The translations under genes were made by a program, and so were the position numbers. Below, in pieces: positions 12,901-25,500 of a stretch of 64,000 nt of DNA. The DNA comes from Turbatrix aceti (taxonomy: Eukaryota; Nematoda; Chromadorea; Rhabditida; Panagrolaimidae). The notes under the pieces were generated by a model that did no database searches, was not told where the DNA came from, and saw only the letters and a list, made by a program, of their open reading frames with translations. Each line of letters starts with the position of its first letter. Within the stretch, counting starts at the first letter, position 1. The stretch lies in the NCBI GenBank assembly GCA_963969345.1, contig OZ017767.1, positions 9,917,363-9,981,362 on the forward strand, given 5' to 3'.

Positions 12901-15613
12901 CTACGCCCTATAATTTTCATTTCATCCTTCGGCATCGTCTTTTATCTACCAAACGATATAAAAAGCACCAACACGCACATGTGTTCTTGCATGCTTGCTT
13001 CTTTGTTTCGACGAGCCCCATGCTTTTTGCCTTTTTCCACTGACCAATTATTTACGACACTGTGAACCGCTGGACTCCAGTAAATCCTTGTGCCGGAGGG
13101 TTTTTGGGCACTCTTACGCCTCTTACAATCGCTGGACTTGAAACAAACCGATTGATTGATACAGCCTGGTCTGTCTGACTTGAGTGGCCGCTGCTTGTGT
13201 AATCCCAATTTGTATCATAGTATAAACATTTGTATCTCTTTTGTCTCTTGTTTTACTGCCAGGACCAAAGATAAATACATAAATAAAAGTGAAAATGTTG
13301 CACAAGCTATAATTTAATCCTGAATTTTTTTTGCAGCGTCCGACACTCAGACGGAATTAATTGGGACGATCACTTGGCGAATAAATCGTCGATGAGTAAT
13401 AACTCTGGAAATTGGTCGTCGGCTGGAACGACGACCACCGCAACTTCGGGCAACAATCTACCAACGATTTTTGCTCAAAACGGATCTAACAAGGTTTGTT
13501 TGCTTGCTTTTCGCGGAAATGGAAATTGGAGTGAAACTCTCAGCTTACTCAGTTTTTACTACCTTTTATGGAGGATAATCTCTTTGTCCGGCACTTTTAT
13601 GCCTTTTTGAGTAACTTTTTTTTTGTTTGATGATGACGAGGGACTGTAAAATATTTTTTATGATCGGGGATTTTCTGAAGGTAGTTTCTAGCCAAATGAC
13701 GAATGATTGAGCGGTCGTCTGGGGAAGGAAAAAGGTACAGAAAGAAAGTAAAAAAATGTTAGAACAAAAATTAATGACCGTAAATGACCTTCACGAAAGT
13801 CGATTTCTTACAATCAGGGTTTCTGGTTGCGGTGTTTTTTGGAAAAATTTTATCTATTTAAATGTTTCTTAAAAAAATTTGACGCAAGATTTTGCATTTT
13901 TTTAAACAACAATATTCACAAAAACTTTGTTATGTAGAAATTTTTTTTTCAACTTTGAATAATTTTTATATTTATTTACATAAATTTCAATTTTGTATTT
14001 TTTTGTTTTTTTTGTATAAAAATTTTTTTCCCGCATTGATATTTTTTTTGGGATAATTTTTTTACAACGATGTTTTAAAAAATTCTAATAATCCGCTCAT
14101 TAACCCCTCTTTTTTTCCAGATTGCAGTGCCACCCCAACAACAGCGTAAATCCTCTCAAATGCGTCAATCAACCAGCAATCAGTCCAACTTCCGATACTC
14201 GGATACGCCGGTTTCCCGCCAAAACATGGTATTCCAGTCCGCAGCATCGGTTGCGTCGCCGGAATCCATTTCGCAGAACCTCATCATGAAGGAAATGTAC
14301 ATTGGCAAACTCGAGGCCCAAGTCCGCTCCCTCGCTTCGCAATCCGAGCAGCAGCAAATTGAATTTGACTCGGAGCGACAAAAATCGCGTCGGGATGCCG
14401 CGTTCTACGCCAAGTGCCGTCACCGGCTTTCTGTGGCCAATGAGACCATTGAAAAGCTCCAGGATGAGAGAAATGAGGAGGTTCAGCGTCACGCTGCCGA
14501 CGTTCAAACGCTGAAAGATACAATTCGTCAGCGAGACGACCGCATCGCCGAGTTGCTTTCAAAAATGACAACTTCTATGGGCGTAGACGATGTCCGAAAA
14601 TTCAAAGAAGAAATTGGGGAACTGCAAACGAAGATTTCGGCTTTGAAAAAGGCTCTTGAAGCGAAAGATCGACGGATTTCGATGCTGGAAGAGTCGGAGG
14701 GAGCCCTGAGACGCGAGCTGGCTGAAGCGAAGGCCGAGTGCAAGAGCAACAGCTCCGGCGACGAGCGCGGAAGATCCAATGTTCTCATCCTGCCTCATTC
14801 CTTTGACTCGATCCTGAAGAATCATTACAAAAAGATTCAAATCTGCAGCGACATTGCCTCCAGGATTGTGGACTCGTCCCAACTCATGGCTACCGGCGAG
14901 AAGAGGAAGGCTCTTCAGACGCTTGGGTGGATCAGTGAGTTTTTGTTTTACTTCTACAAATTTTTTGGGAAATAAAAAAATTTAGTTGATTGATTTTTTG
15001 ATGCAAAAAATACTTTTTTTTTGGTAAAAAAAAATTAAATTTTTTTGAAAATTTTTTTCGGAAAAAGAATAGTTTTTTTAATCAAAATTACAATAAAAAA
15101 ATGAAGTAAAAAAATTCTGAATAAAATTTGCGGAATTCTTTAGTGTTAAAAAAATTTTAAATTGAAAAACTCGTTTTTACATTTTTTTGTTTATTAGACA
15201 TAAATAACAAAAATTCATGAGATGTAAATATTTTTTTATTTTATTGTAAATCAAAAAAATATATTGTTTCTAATTTTTTTATGCAAAAAATTTTTTTTTT
15301 CAAATTTTTTTAATTGAAAAAAAATGTTTTTTTCAATTTTTTTATGCAAAAAAAAATTTTAGCGGACACCGAAGCCGAAGAATCCGAAGCCATTGTCTCG
15401 ACAGCCCCCGACGCACCCTCAAAGATGACCCTCGTCGCCGCGGAGCGATACGTGCGCCGAGAATGTGAAATGCTTGACAAACTGAAGGACAAGCTGCAGG
15501 GGGTCGTCGAGCTCTACGTCGATCTCTGCAAGAAGACCGACATCTCGCAGCAACAACAGAACGGACAGGGCTCTGCTTCGTCTACCCGCTCAAAGCACCA
15601 CAATCGAGTCTAA
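3925..15613 (+). CDS. Long coiled-coil protein, eight exons, uncharacterised
   Basis: Exons 3925-4555, 4683-4706, 7547-7850, 8613-8725, 10540-10930, 13337-13493, 14121-14934 and 15363-15613 join in perfect phase, with consensus donors and TTTCAG/TTTTAG acceptors. They give 894 residues ending in HHNRV and TAA. Residues 1-540 are low-complexity: S/T/P-rich, an Asn run in exon 3 and a Gln run in exon 5. Residues ~595-755, in exon 7, form a long heptad-rich coiled coil rich in E, K, L, Q and R. A folded-looking C-terminal part (NVLILPHSFDSILKNHYKKI, then VAAERYVRRECEMLDKLKDK) follows, ending in a Q/S-rich tail. I do not recognise the protein; a cytoskeletal or scaffold role is inference from the coiled coil. 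Introns are large (up to 2.8 kb) and AT-rich. AATAAA lies at 15697-15702. A second promoter and first exon at 6080 would give a 691-residue form. Confidence 0.8.
4683..4706 (+). other. 24-nt micro-exon of the coiled-coil gene
   Basis: A 24-nt segment lies between a TTTTTTTAACAG acceptor and a perfect GTAAGT donor. It starts and ends in phase 1, so including or skipping it keeps the frame between the exons ending at 4555 and starting at 7547. It adds eight residues (VSSLQCDY-type). Whether it is used is inferred from splice signals only. Confidence 0.45.
6080..6125 (+). other. Alternative first coding exon, Cys-rich N-terminus
   Basis: ATG at 6080 opens a 46-nt exon coding MSGCFPCFFGIKHQM plus one base, followed by a perfect GTAAGT donor at 6126. 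The phase (1) matches the exon at 7547, so this can start a 691-residue form of the coiled-coil protein. A CAATTCAG acceptor at 6051-6058, 21 bases before the ATG, suits trans-splicing of a leader. Cysteines at positions 4 and 7 beside aromatic residues resemble palmitoylated N-termini, which would move the protein to a membrane. Confidence 0.6.
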
Positions 15614-15696
15614 TCTGGGGGGATCTGGTATTTACAAAGTAAAAAAGTATTACACTGTGACGGTATTCTACTGTCTACTCAAACTATACATTACAC

Positions 15697-15702
15697 AATA
15701 AA
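15697..15702 (+). terminator. Poly(A) signal of the coiled-coil gene
   Basis: AATAAA about 85 bases after the TAA stop at 15611-15613. Confidence 0.6.
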
Positions 15703-15968
15703 AAATTACGGTGTATTATCTGTTCTGTTTCATTTTTCTTTGACTGAATTTGACGACTACCGTCCGTCAGGATGTACTATCATGATGACATATGTGCTCT
15801 TTTTCGTTTGTTTGTGTGTGTATAAAATAAAATAATAATGTGTTATCAATTGTTTGGAAATTTTTTATTTGAGGATTTTAAATTGGCAAATATACTCGGC
15901 ATACTGTCAAATTGATTTAAAAAAAAACGATAGTATAACCAAAAAATACGGTATAAGTACTTCAAATC

Positions 15969-16190
15969 AGGGATGGAATAACGTTCGTATTCGTTTGAGT
16001 TTGTTCGCGAACAAATTCATTTTTTTGCGTTCGTGTTCGTTCGAAAATAGATATGCTTTGTTCGTGTTCGAACACTGACAAAAATGTACGCGTTCGTACG
16101 ATTTCTCGAACAAAATTAACAAAATGTTCTTGTTTGTTCGAGAACAAAAACAACGGCTGTTCGCCCCTCCTTGGTTCAGATACACTAAAA
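15969..16190. repeat. GTTCG-rich dispersed repeat
   Basis: About 220 bases packed with GTTCG/CGAAC words (for example GTTCGTGTTCGTTCG and GTTTGTTCGAGAACA). It opens with CAGGGATGGAATAACG, which resembles a hAT-type terminus. No matching inverted end was found nearby, so it looks like a half-element. A region of the same style lies at 58985-59175. Confidence 0.5.
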
Positions 16191-16380
16191 AATAAGAAAT
16201 TGTCCACTGAACTATTTTTTTTTGATGCTTTATTGAAAATTAATATTTATACCAGATTTTATATAAAAATGTACAAAGTTGCCCATCATAAAAAACAACG
16301 TTTCATTAATCAATGTAAGCTTGTTTACAATATACAAATTATTTACACTAATTTATTTAGTTTTCCAATAAAATACAGTA

Positions 16381-19146
16381 TCAGCCACCAAGTTCACTAA
16401 AAACCTTATCAAAAGTTTCTTCGTATAACGGCCGAACTCTTTCCATCCCGGCGATAGACAAATGCGAAGCGTCACAATACAACGACACTTTGGTTTCCTT
16501 ATCGAACGTATCGCACCTCTGCGTGTCTTCGTGGCACAACACGCCGGTTTGATTGAGGGTCATGCAATTTTGGCAGCCTTCCATGGCCGCAAGGTGCCTC
16601 CACCACGTGTACATCTGCGAATCCTTGTAATCCTGTTCCGGCAGGTAATAATTGTCCAGGGATTGACCAGTTTTCAGCAGTTGGGCCATTTTTTGCGCGG
16701 GATTATGGTACATTCTGCCATGAGGCTCGACGACGATTAATTTACGGGTGTATTGGGAAAAGATGTCAATGAAGTGTTTGATGCCCAAAACGAGAGACTC
16801 ATTTTTGACAGATTTGTAGGAGGGGGCTTTTTCTGCTTCTGGGCCTTGGAAATCACTGCAATTGTTTTTTAATAATTAAAAAAAAATTTTTGATAAGTTG
16901 AAAAAAAGATTTTTAATTTTAAGAAAATTGACATTTTTTTAATTTTGTTAATACAATTATTGACATTTTGTAAGGTGACATTCTTCTGTTGTTATCACAT
17001 TCTTCGTTAAAAACTGATTTTTTCAAATTTTTATTTATTTATTTATTTCACCATTACTCAGTGGTTAGTTATCATATTTTTTTTTTCAAATATGGCATTT
17101 TAATTTAAAAATGGTGCATTTTTGTAAATTTCGTAGTTTTTGAGTTTAAAAAAACATGTTTTATCAAGCTAAAAATCAAAATAAATATAATTTTTTTTTG
17201 AAAGCTCATTAAAAAACATTTTTTAAATAATAGAAACAAACCCTTGTATAATGAACGTAACATCCGGACGAACTTCTCGCATGAACACTTCAGTTTTACC
17301 AATCAGTTCCTCACACATGAATTCTGGACCTTTTCCAGTATTCAAATGTTCAAAGATAACGCAAGATTGACGTGCCATAAAGTACAGCTTTTTGAATCGA
17401 TCTCCAAGAATTTTTCGAATAATTTGAAGTTGTCTCATAGCGAAACTGTTACCCACGACAAAGAATGTCAGCGTACCATTTCCTTCGTAGACACAGTGAT
17501 ACACACCGGAGGGTCGTTTGGTTTTTGGATAATATTTCATGATTTCCGGTTGGTAATAACAGTCACTGGGTATAACACAGGTTGCGTACACCTCATTGAG
17601 AGCAACTGCAGCTTCGGTGTCCTTATCTGTTTGTATTTTTTCTGAACCATCGAGAAAAGTGCAAAATGGAATAATCAGAGCGTAAAGAAATATGCAGGCA
17701 TAAAAAACGTTCCAATGGGAAGTTTTGAGTAATTTTTTTTCCATTAGTTCGTATTGAATGATTGAGACAATAAAAATTATGATCAATAAATTGTAGCGTG
17801 TTTCAATGTTGGGGTACTGATATTGCATGAACACTTCTAGCGGCCAATGAATGAGGTAGACTGAATACGAAATGTCACCGAGGTACAAAACTCCACGCGT
17901 GAAAATGCAATCTGGAAGGTTTGGTGGTCCAAGGAAGACAATATAGGCGGCTAACACGGTAGCTGTTGTGCGAATAGCGTTTTTGTATATTAAAAATTGG
18001 CTTAATGATGGCATGAAGCAGATTAAAATGAGAAAAATAACGGCTAGGATTTGATTTCTGGTATTAGAATTGGAGGTTTTGGATTTGACTGTCAGTGGTG
18101 ATGTCAACTCTTTTTCAGAAGACAATAATATTTCCGATTCTGTGTCCATCGAGTTTGTGCTGAAATAAATAATTTTTATCGAATGTAAAAGTATTTTTCG
18201 GAAAACAAATTTTTAGTTTAATTTATGCCATAAAATGCTATGTATCTAAAAAAATATTGCTAAATCAAAAAAATTGTGTTTTTTTATAATTTTAGATTTT
18301 TTAATGTTTAGTTTTTGTAGAAATGCTTTTAATTTTACTGTGTTTTTCATAAATTTTTTGATTTTTTTCAATGTTTAGTTTTTTAGAAGATACATTCAAA
18401 ATAAAAATAAAATCATGCTTACCTAATAAATTCATTTTTCTGTTCAACATGATAAACCAAAGTTCCAAACAAAAACTGCCACAACCTGGCCGGAGTAGAA
18501 TAAAATGACAGTGAATCGTTTGTCATAGTGACCGCATGAAATCCCCAACTCATAATCGACAAAATTATTGACATGTAAATCGGATGCTTCGACGCTACAA
18601 TCCATGCCAACACAAACGGTGCCACCAGGTAGTATTGCACCTCAACGGATAGTGACCATGTATGAAGTAAAAATTTTTTAGTCGCAACAAGTTGAAAATA
18701 ATCTTGATGCTTTATCAAACCTTCAAAATTGGTTCCAAACACGATAGCCAATAAGCCATCTTTTTGAAGTAATTGATAATCAATTTTTGTCAAAATAAAT
18801 GAAGCTATAACCATTGTTAAAAGTATGGCATTTAGGTAAGCTGGCATCAGACGCTTGAGTCTTCGACGGTAGAAATCAAAAATTACGGTGATAGAAAGTT
18901 TTTTGTTCGACGAAAATTTTAGTAACATGGTCATGAGGTATCCGGATAGTACAAAGAATCTAAAATGTTTACTTTCTAAAAAATATTTCTTTTAATTGTG
19001 CAAACTTACACGTCGACACCTAGGTATCCTTGAGGTACGTATTTTGGAAACAGGTGAAAACCCAGAACGGCACATATTGCAACGCCGCGAAGACATTGAA
19101 TTTCTGAACGGTTTTTTTTGGACACCGAAGTTTGAATATTAGTCAT
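16381..19146 (-). CDS. OAC-type acyltransferase 3 with SGNH domain
   Basis: Four exons on the minus strand: 19146-19010, 18959-18423, 18159-17242 and 16855-16381. They join in phase to 688 residues. The N-terminal acyltransferase-3 domain shows LRGVAI...GFHLFP with the expected catalytic His, GYLGVDVFFVLSGYLM across the first junction, RRRLKRLMPA, and HTWSLSVEVQYYL. About ten hydrophobic segments follow. The C-terminal half carries an SGNH-hydrolase-like domain with VVGNSFAMRQ (Ser block) and CDASHLS (the D..H pair). Such proteins are integral membrane acyltransferases that move acyl groups onto an extracytoplasmic acceptor; the substrate here is unknown. Nematodes carry large OAC families of this architecture. 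Length and motifs look intact. A minus-strand AATAAA lies at 16352-16357. Confidence 0.88.
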
Positions 19147-20908
19147 TTTTAAAAATAAAATCTGTCACTCGGGTAATATTGAGAGTTTTGTTTGACGCAG
19201 AAAATCCGGACAGCTTTTATAAAGTTCAAAAGGGGCGTGGTTATCCATGTTTACCGTATTTAAACACAAATCGTTGCGAGAATGAGGCTGCGTAACGACA
19301 CAAATATTTCTACGATGAAAAAATTACGTGCGTGCAGATTTTTTACATAAATGTACAACACGGTACAAAAAATGCAGTTCAACCTATTATAAAAATAAAA
19401 AAAGGTTTGTTAAATTTTTGTTGAACCCATTGATTTGCTTTCAGATAATTGAAATAAAAATCAGCATTTCAGAATTTATAACAGGTTTGCGGAGTTTTTC
19501 AGACAACTGATGATTGGGTTCGTGACTTTGTAGATTTAAATTGGATAAATTGCAAATAATCGAGAAATGTGCATCTGTGAATGTGGAAATTTAGATACTT
19601 ATCCTTTGATTATATCGTAATTTTACGTCTCTTATTGAGAACGAGAGACAAGTGTTTTCAAAATGGCGACCCTTGTCTCTCCCGGGTAACATTTCGAAAA
19701 AAAACTTTTTCAGAAGCAGTTTTTTAGAAATGTTTAAATTCAATCAAATTTTTATAAGTGATTTCCATTACTCAAAAACAAATACGATTTAGCCAAGTTT
19801 TTCGTCGAATTGTATTTTTCAATACGAATTTTTGTGTTTTTTTTAAAGAAATTTGTGGTAAGAAAAGATATTTAGTAAAAAAAGGGTAAAAGAACTTTTT
19901 TTAGCAAATTTATATTTCAATAGCTTTTGAAAGTTTTTGTTAGAATATTAGGCAAGTATTAGAACTATGACGTCGGAATCAGATAAATAACGCCGCCTTG
20001 GAAGAGAACACATTGATTATTGGAGATCAAAACCCCTGATAACCTAGTAAAAACAAAACTCAAAGGAGTAAAAAATAGACGACTGGTCGCATGAAAACGA
20101 CCGACAGATATTTTGATTATCTTTTCAGATTACCTTCTCATGCTTTCTCTTTTGTTATCGAAACGCAAGAAATAAAGAAACAAACTTGACTGATTGATTT
20201 TTAAAAATTCACTGGATTGTGAAGTAGAGAAATTGGGAACATTATTTATTTGCTGGCGACGCTATTGTCTGAGAAATTTTTTGACAAGTAAAAGTAATAT
20301 AAAATGATTGGAACGTTCAAAAATCGTCAGCTCTGTAAAAATCTGCACATAAAAAATTTTTCTCATAAAAAATCACAAAATATTGGTTTAAATAATTATG
20401 TATTCAAATTTTAACAAAAAAAATAATGGTAAAAATTTTTTATCTGTGTAGCGCTTTTTTGAAAACAAGGAAGTTTTTCTATATTACATATACGTATGTA
20501 TTTTGTTCACCTTTGTAAACTTTTTTGTGTCACATTGGCCAATGCATTGGTACCACATCGTCAGTGAGCCTTAATTGTGTATGCATATTGTAGTTTTAGT
20601 CACGCAACCTACCGTTGTTTCGTTGCCAGGCCGACATGCAAACTTTCAAGGTAAGCTGTCTACTTGGCATTTAAAATTGCGTTTTTTAATAAATGTATTG
20701 CATTTTAATTACGTAATACTTTTGATTGTATTTTTTTTGAATACAATGAATATTTCCTACGCAATTAACTTCAGGAGCGCTGAAAAACTATGTATTTTAT
20801 TACCATTTTTTTTGTCAAAAGAGGCGGTTCGTTACCTGTGTTATTTGATAAAAAAATTTTTGAACTTCTGGTTTGGTAGCGGCGTTACATAAATATTTAC
20901 TCTCTAAA
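19147..20908. other. Intergenic, no gene seen
   Basis: AT-rich DNA between the divergently oriented acyltransferase and chemoreceptor genes, so it must hold both promoters. A 10-bp inverted repeat (GAGAGACAAG/CTTGTCTCTC) lies near 19644-19680. A short acceptor-exon-donor look-alike sits near 20630-20651 (GCCAG, then ATGCAAACTTTCAAG, then GTAAGC), but it does not connect in an obvious way. Confidence 0.45.
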
Positions 20909-20974
20909 AATTAATAACTGTAGCTTCACAGTTATTAATTGTGCATAATCCACAATGCACACGTTGTGGATTAT
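20909..20974 (+). promoter_or_regulatory. Two adjacent perfect hairpins over the receptor start codon
   Basis: Stem 1: 20909-20921 pairs with 20928-20940 (13 bp, 6-nt loop). Stem 2: 20945-20955 pairs with 20964-20974 (11 bp, 8-nt loop) and contains the ATG at 20955. A role is unproven. Confidence 0.4.
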
Positions 20975-21648
20975 AAGTTTAGTGAATATTTATGTGGGAT
21001 CAACTCTTGGCATTTTTCTAAATCTTCTGTTGTTATATGTAATGAATAAAATAACCATTAAAGCTTACAATATTTTTCTCATTCAAACTCATGTTGCTTA
21101 CATAGCATTTTCTGTTCTGCTGATGCTTTTGAAACCGGTATGATGCAACATTTGTAAATAAATAGTTAGCAACTTTTTTTAAACGATATTTTCAGTATCA
21201 TGTAGAGCTTGATTCTTCAGCATATTTTATTACAAGAAATAATGTTCTACCTGAAATTGTTCACCAATTATTGATGCCACTTTTTACTAGTCTTCTGCAT
21301 CTTGGCAACCTGTTTACTGTTAGCGGATTTGTGTTTCGCTACCGTAGGATTTGCCACAAACAACAGTTAACCAATAAGTATTGCATTCTTCAAGGGATTG
21401 GTTGTTTTTTTGTGGCATTAATATCTGCAATAATTACACATTTATCCACTTTACCTGTAACAAATTCTGAGATTTTATATAGAATGTCGAAGTTTCTTGA
21501 AACCAATGAATATTATGTTATGATCCAACGATCGTCGGTACGTAAGCTCATTTACGTATTGGTTGCTCAAATTAATTTTTACATTTTCAGAACAATATTT
21601 TGCCAATGATAGCCATTGCGTTTATCGGATTGTTCAACGTTGTAGAAT

Positions 21649-22117
21649 CAAGGCTTTGCATTCCGGTTATATAACGAAGCGGAACGGAATGACGAATAAC
21701 CGGGTCGGTTATTCGGTTATTTTCATTTCCCGAAAATAACCGGGTTATACGGCCCGGTTATTTTCCGCGACTTAAAATAACCGGGTTATACGGCGGTTAT
21801 TTTCGACTTTTTTAACCGTCCCCCTAAATCATGAACCGCATAAAAAACGTAAAATAAGCGTGCAAATTTGGACCAAAAAGGGGGACATTCGACTGAAAAT
21901 GAAAAAAATGACTCGGTTATTTTCAAATTTTTATGCAACCTGTCCAAAACTGAGACGGTTATTTTCTTTGACTTTATTCTAACTTCATATCCTACCCGGT
22001 TATTTTTTGCGATAAAAGCGGCCAGCAATATTCGACCGTATAATGTCGGTTATTTTGCAAATTTGCATTTAAACGGCATTTAAGCGGCAAAAAATATAAC
22101 CGGAATGCAAAGCCTTG
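21649..22117. mobile_element. hAT-type MITE inside the chemoreceptor exon
   Basis: A 469-bp element with inverted ends: CAAGGCTTTGCATTCCGG at the left and its complement at the right (22 bp in all). It is flanked by the 8-bp duplication TGTAGAAT (21641-21648 and 22118-22125), the target size of hAT elements. The interior carries about ten copies of a CGGTTATTTT/AAAATAACCG motif in both orientations and no transposase frame, so it is non-autonomous. A second, damaged copy is at 49698-52699. Confidence 0.88.
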
Positions 22118-22222
22118 TGTAGAATACAGCGTAATTATCTATTCGTGCATAAAAGCAAAAAAACACCTCAATGCTCATAAACACCAAATGACACTCCACA
22201 TGCTCAAAACAAACAAACAAAT

Positions 22223-22531
22223 TGTCGTGGCTAGCGCCCTAGCCGCGATACGATGTCGTGGCTAACGCCACGATAAGATCGGCGCGCGGCCCAGCGACGC
22301 CGGGAAAGTGGGGGCGCCGACGGCTTGTCGGCCCCCCGAGACACTTCCGTTCCCCCCACGGAGGGGGGGGACGAGGCGGCGATCGCGACGATCGTCGGCT
22401 CGGCTATATATTGTTGCAGACTAGCTTCTTTCGTATCTTTTTCCAATTTTTCTGTTCACGGTGATTGTTAACGTTTTGAATAAACCAACTTCGCGTAATT
22501 CGACGAGCATTCTGCCCAACTCCGGATGACA
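22223..22531 (+). repeat. 5' LTR of the BEL/Pao element
   Basis: 309 bp, TGTCGTGGCTAGCGCC...CCGGATGACA. It contains a TATA box (TATATA, 22405-22410) and AATAAA at 22479-22484. The final A is also the A of the gag start codon. Confidence 0.93.
22405..22410 (+). promoter_or_regulatory. LTR TATA box
   Basis: CTATATATTG in the LTR, followed within about 15 bases by GTTGCAGACTAG, a plausible start region. The same site lies in the 3' LTR near 31221-31226. Confidence 0.55.
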
Positions 22532-22549
22532 TGGTGCTACCGGCCGGTT
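22531..22549 (+). promoter_or_regulatory. Putative tRNA primer binding site
   Basis: TGGTGCTACCGGCCGG directly follows the 5' LTR and starts with the TGG expected for pairing with a tRNA CCA end. From memory it is closest to a glycine tRNA 3' end (TGGTGC and CGGCCGG shared, with differences between). It overlaps the first gag codons. Confidence 0.45.
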
Positions 22550-25500
22550 CACGCGAAGCCCGGCAGCGACTCGGCATCCAACGAAGCGTCCTCACGCGCC
22601 GGTTGGCCAAGTACGAGGCCCTCGACCACCAGGTGTCGGCAGCGGATCCGGTGGCACAACGCAGCCTTCGGCAGCAGTTGCAGACTTTCCAGGGAAGCAT
22701 CAGTACTGCTGTCAATGGTGTGGAGAACGAGCTCACCGCGTACCGAAGCCACATTTCTTCGCTAGCCGCAGACGACGCCCAAGACGAAGCCGCGCATCTC
22801 CAAGGAATATTGCGTGATTCAGACGGAGTTTCGCTCAGTCTGGAAGACGAACTAGCGGCAGCCAACGACGCGCTGGACGACATCGCGACGAATCTTCAGC
22901 GGCTAGAGGCGGTGCTGGCCGCTACGCCAGCGGCCACGGACAACGACGCCGTCGCGACGACGGACAACGACGCAGTCGCGACGACTGACAACGACATCGA
23001 CGAGCACGCGCGCAGCAACGCCGACAACAAGGATACGACCACGAACCACGACGCCAAACGACCAACGACCACGCGAGACGCACCTTCGACGACAGCACCC
23101 CGCGGCGACGATCGGCAAGATCTGAGCGGGCCCCACGGCTTTTTCGATGACGACGACGACCACGCACGTTCACCACCACCCGCAGTAGGGCGCGACCAGC
23201 CCACAGGTCGGTTCACTTTTCCGGGGGCCACCGAAGCCAGGAATCCATTGATCCCTCCTCCGTCTATTCCTCCCATACCCATCGGCTACGGGTACCCGCC
23301 AGGGGTTCCGGGAGTCTTTCCTTTCCCTCCCACCCAACACGGACAGCCACCGAACATTGCGCAATACCCGATGCCTTGGTTTCCTCCTGCTGCCAATTAT
23401 TTCCCGTACGCCGCGAGTTATTTCCCAGAGCCCCCACGCCCGCCAGCAGCATGGCCGGGCCAAGCGCCGCCTGCACCCGCACCGCTCGCGCCGCCAGCAC
23501 CCGCACAGCCAGCTCCGCCAGCACCCGCACCGCTCGCGCCGCCGGCACCCGCACCGCTCGCGCTACCATCTGCACCTACTCAGCTTCCGCGCACGACTGA
23601 CAACCAGCAGACTCCAAAAAATACGATGGCGCGTTTGCCAAAATTAGACTTACCTACCTTTGACGGTACGCCGTCCCAATGGCTCTGCTTTTCGGAAACT
23701 TTTACGGCCAACGTATTGGCACAACCGCTTGCGGGAGTAGACAAATGCACGTATCTTTTTTCGCTACTGCGCGGGGAAGCGAAAGCAGCAATAAAAGGGC
23801 TCGTGCCTTCCTCCACCTCCCTGGATCACGCATGGCGCAAACTCTCCGCACGTTTTGGGGACAGCAGCGACCTTCGCGCGGCGATCTACGGCGAACTCAT
23901 CGACATGTGCCCCGCTGTTACTTGTACACCGATCGAAGATGTACGAGCGTTGACCGACAGCATCGAAGCCTGTCTCCATCAACTTGAAGCGCTGGGGGAT
24001 ACGCTAGAGCATCCACTTCTCGTCGCGCGCGTGGCAGATCTGTTACCAGAATGGTTGTTGCTAGACATCATTCGCGAGCACGGGCGGCGTTACACAATTG
24101 CAGACGTGCGCCAGACTATGGCAGAGGCAATGAGTACACGCGATCATATCCGACGCATTAAATTAGGCCACCAGCGCGTAGCGACAACCGCGCAGCCTCA
24201 ACTTACGACTCTCGCAACAACGCGGCCCCCGCGCGGGCAAGATGCACCTAACCACACGGCCGCCATCGTGCGCAAACCATGCCTATTCTGCAACAGCACG
24301 CAGCATTCGACGACATACTGCACCACGCACAGCTCTCTCGCCCAGCGACGCGATCGGTTGCGAACGTTGCAACGCTGTTTTGTATGCCTCAGTAGCGAAC
24401 ACCGCGCCGAGGACTGCCCACGTCGCGAATCCCCTTGCTTTAAATGTCACCAAACGGGCCACACGAAGCCGCTCTGCCCGGATATCGTAACCCAGACCCA
24501 GCCGGACGTAACGGTGGCAGCAGCAGCAGGTTTAAATAAAGACGCGCAAGCCACCTTCCTTCCATTGGTGTCGGTACAGGTAGTCGATCCGGCGGGAGTA
24601 CTTACGCAGGCCTGGGCGATTTTGGACGTAGGAAGCGAAAGTAGTTTCGTCACGACAGCCCTCGCAGAACGCCTCCGAGGCGTACCACTCGAAGCGACAA
24701 CCGTCACGCTGGGGACCGTAGGTAAGCAGGAACACGTGGTCGAGTCCCGCCGTTATGAAATTGCGATCGTACAAGAGAACGGCACACACAAACACGTTGC
24801 GTGCTGGGCTTTGCCGCNNNNNNNNNNNNNNNNNNNNNNNNNNNNNNNNNNNNNNNNNNNNNNNNNNNNNNNNNNNNNNNNNNNNNNNNNNNNNNNNNNN
24901 NNNNNNNNNNNNNNNNNNNNNNNNNNNNNNNNNNNNNNNNNNNNNNNNNNNNNNNNNNNNNNNNNNNNNNNNNNNNNNNNNNNNNNNNNNNNNNNNNNNN
25001 NNNNNNNNNNNNNNNNNTCTTCATCCTTTGCGACACGCAACCATTACGCCAGAAGGGTTGATCAGGGGAAGCACGCAACGAGTGGACTTGCTTTTAGGCG
25101 TAGACGTCTACTTCGACATCGTACGCAGCGCGCCGCAAAGGCTCGACAACGGACTTTACGTAGTACACAGTACCCTCGGCACAGTCATCAGCGGGCGCCC
25201 GCACGACACGGTCACATTGCAGGTCGGGCAAGTGCATGTCAATACAGAGGAAAGCACGCTCGACAAGCTCTTGGAGCAACAGTGGAGGCTCGAGACGATT
25301 GGGATTACAGATGATCCGCACGAGATCGACGATGATCACGCAGCCGCACAGGTTTTGGCATCGATACAGCGTGCGTCAGACGGTCGTTACTCCGTGCGCC
25401 TCCCTCGCAAATCTTTACCCGGCGTTTTTCCGGATCATTTCTACATGGCGCGCGCACGGCTTATTTCCACCGTTCGACGGCTTCAGCGCACGGAGCCGGA

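Noticed and set aside
22231..22464. Two ~70-codon frames, one per strand, in the 5' LTR (and the same in the 3' LTR)
   Set aside because: They lie within the GC-rich LTR, appear in both LTRs and carry no domain; GC-rich DNA has few stop codons by chance.
22404..24707. Many overlapping frames on both strands across gag
   Set aside because: Shadows of the GC-rich gag-pol frame.
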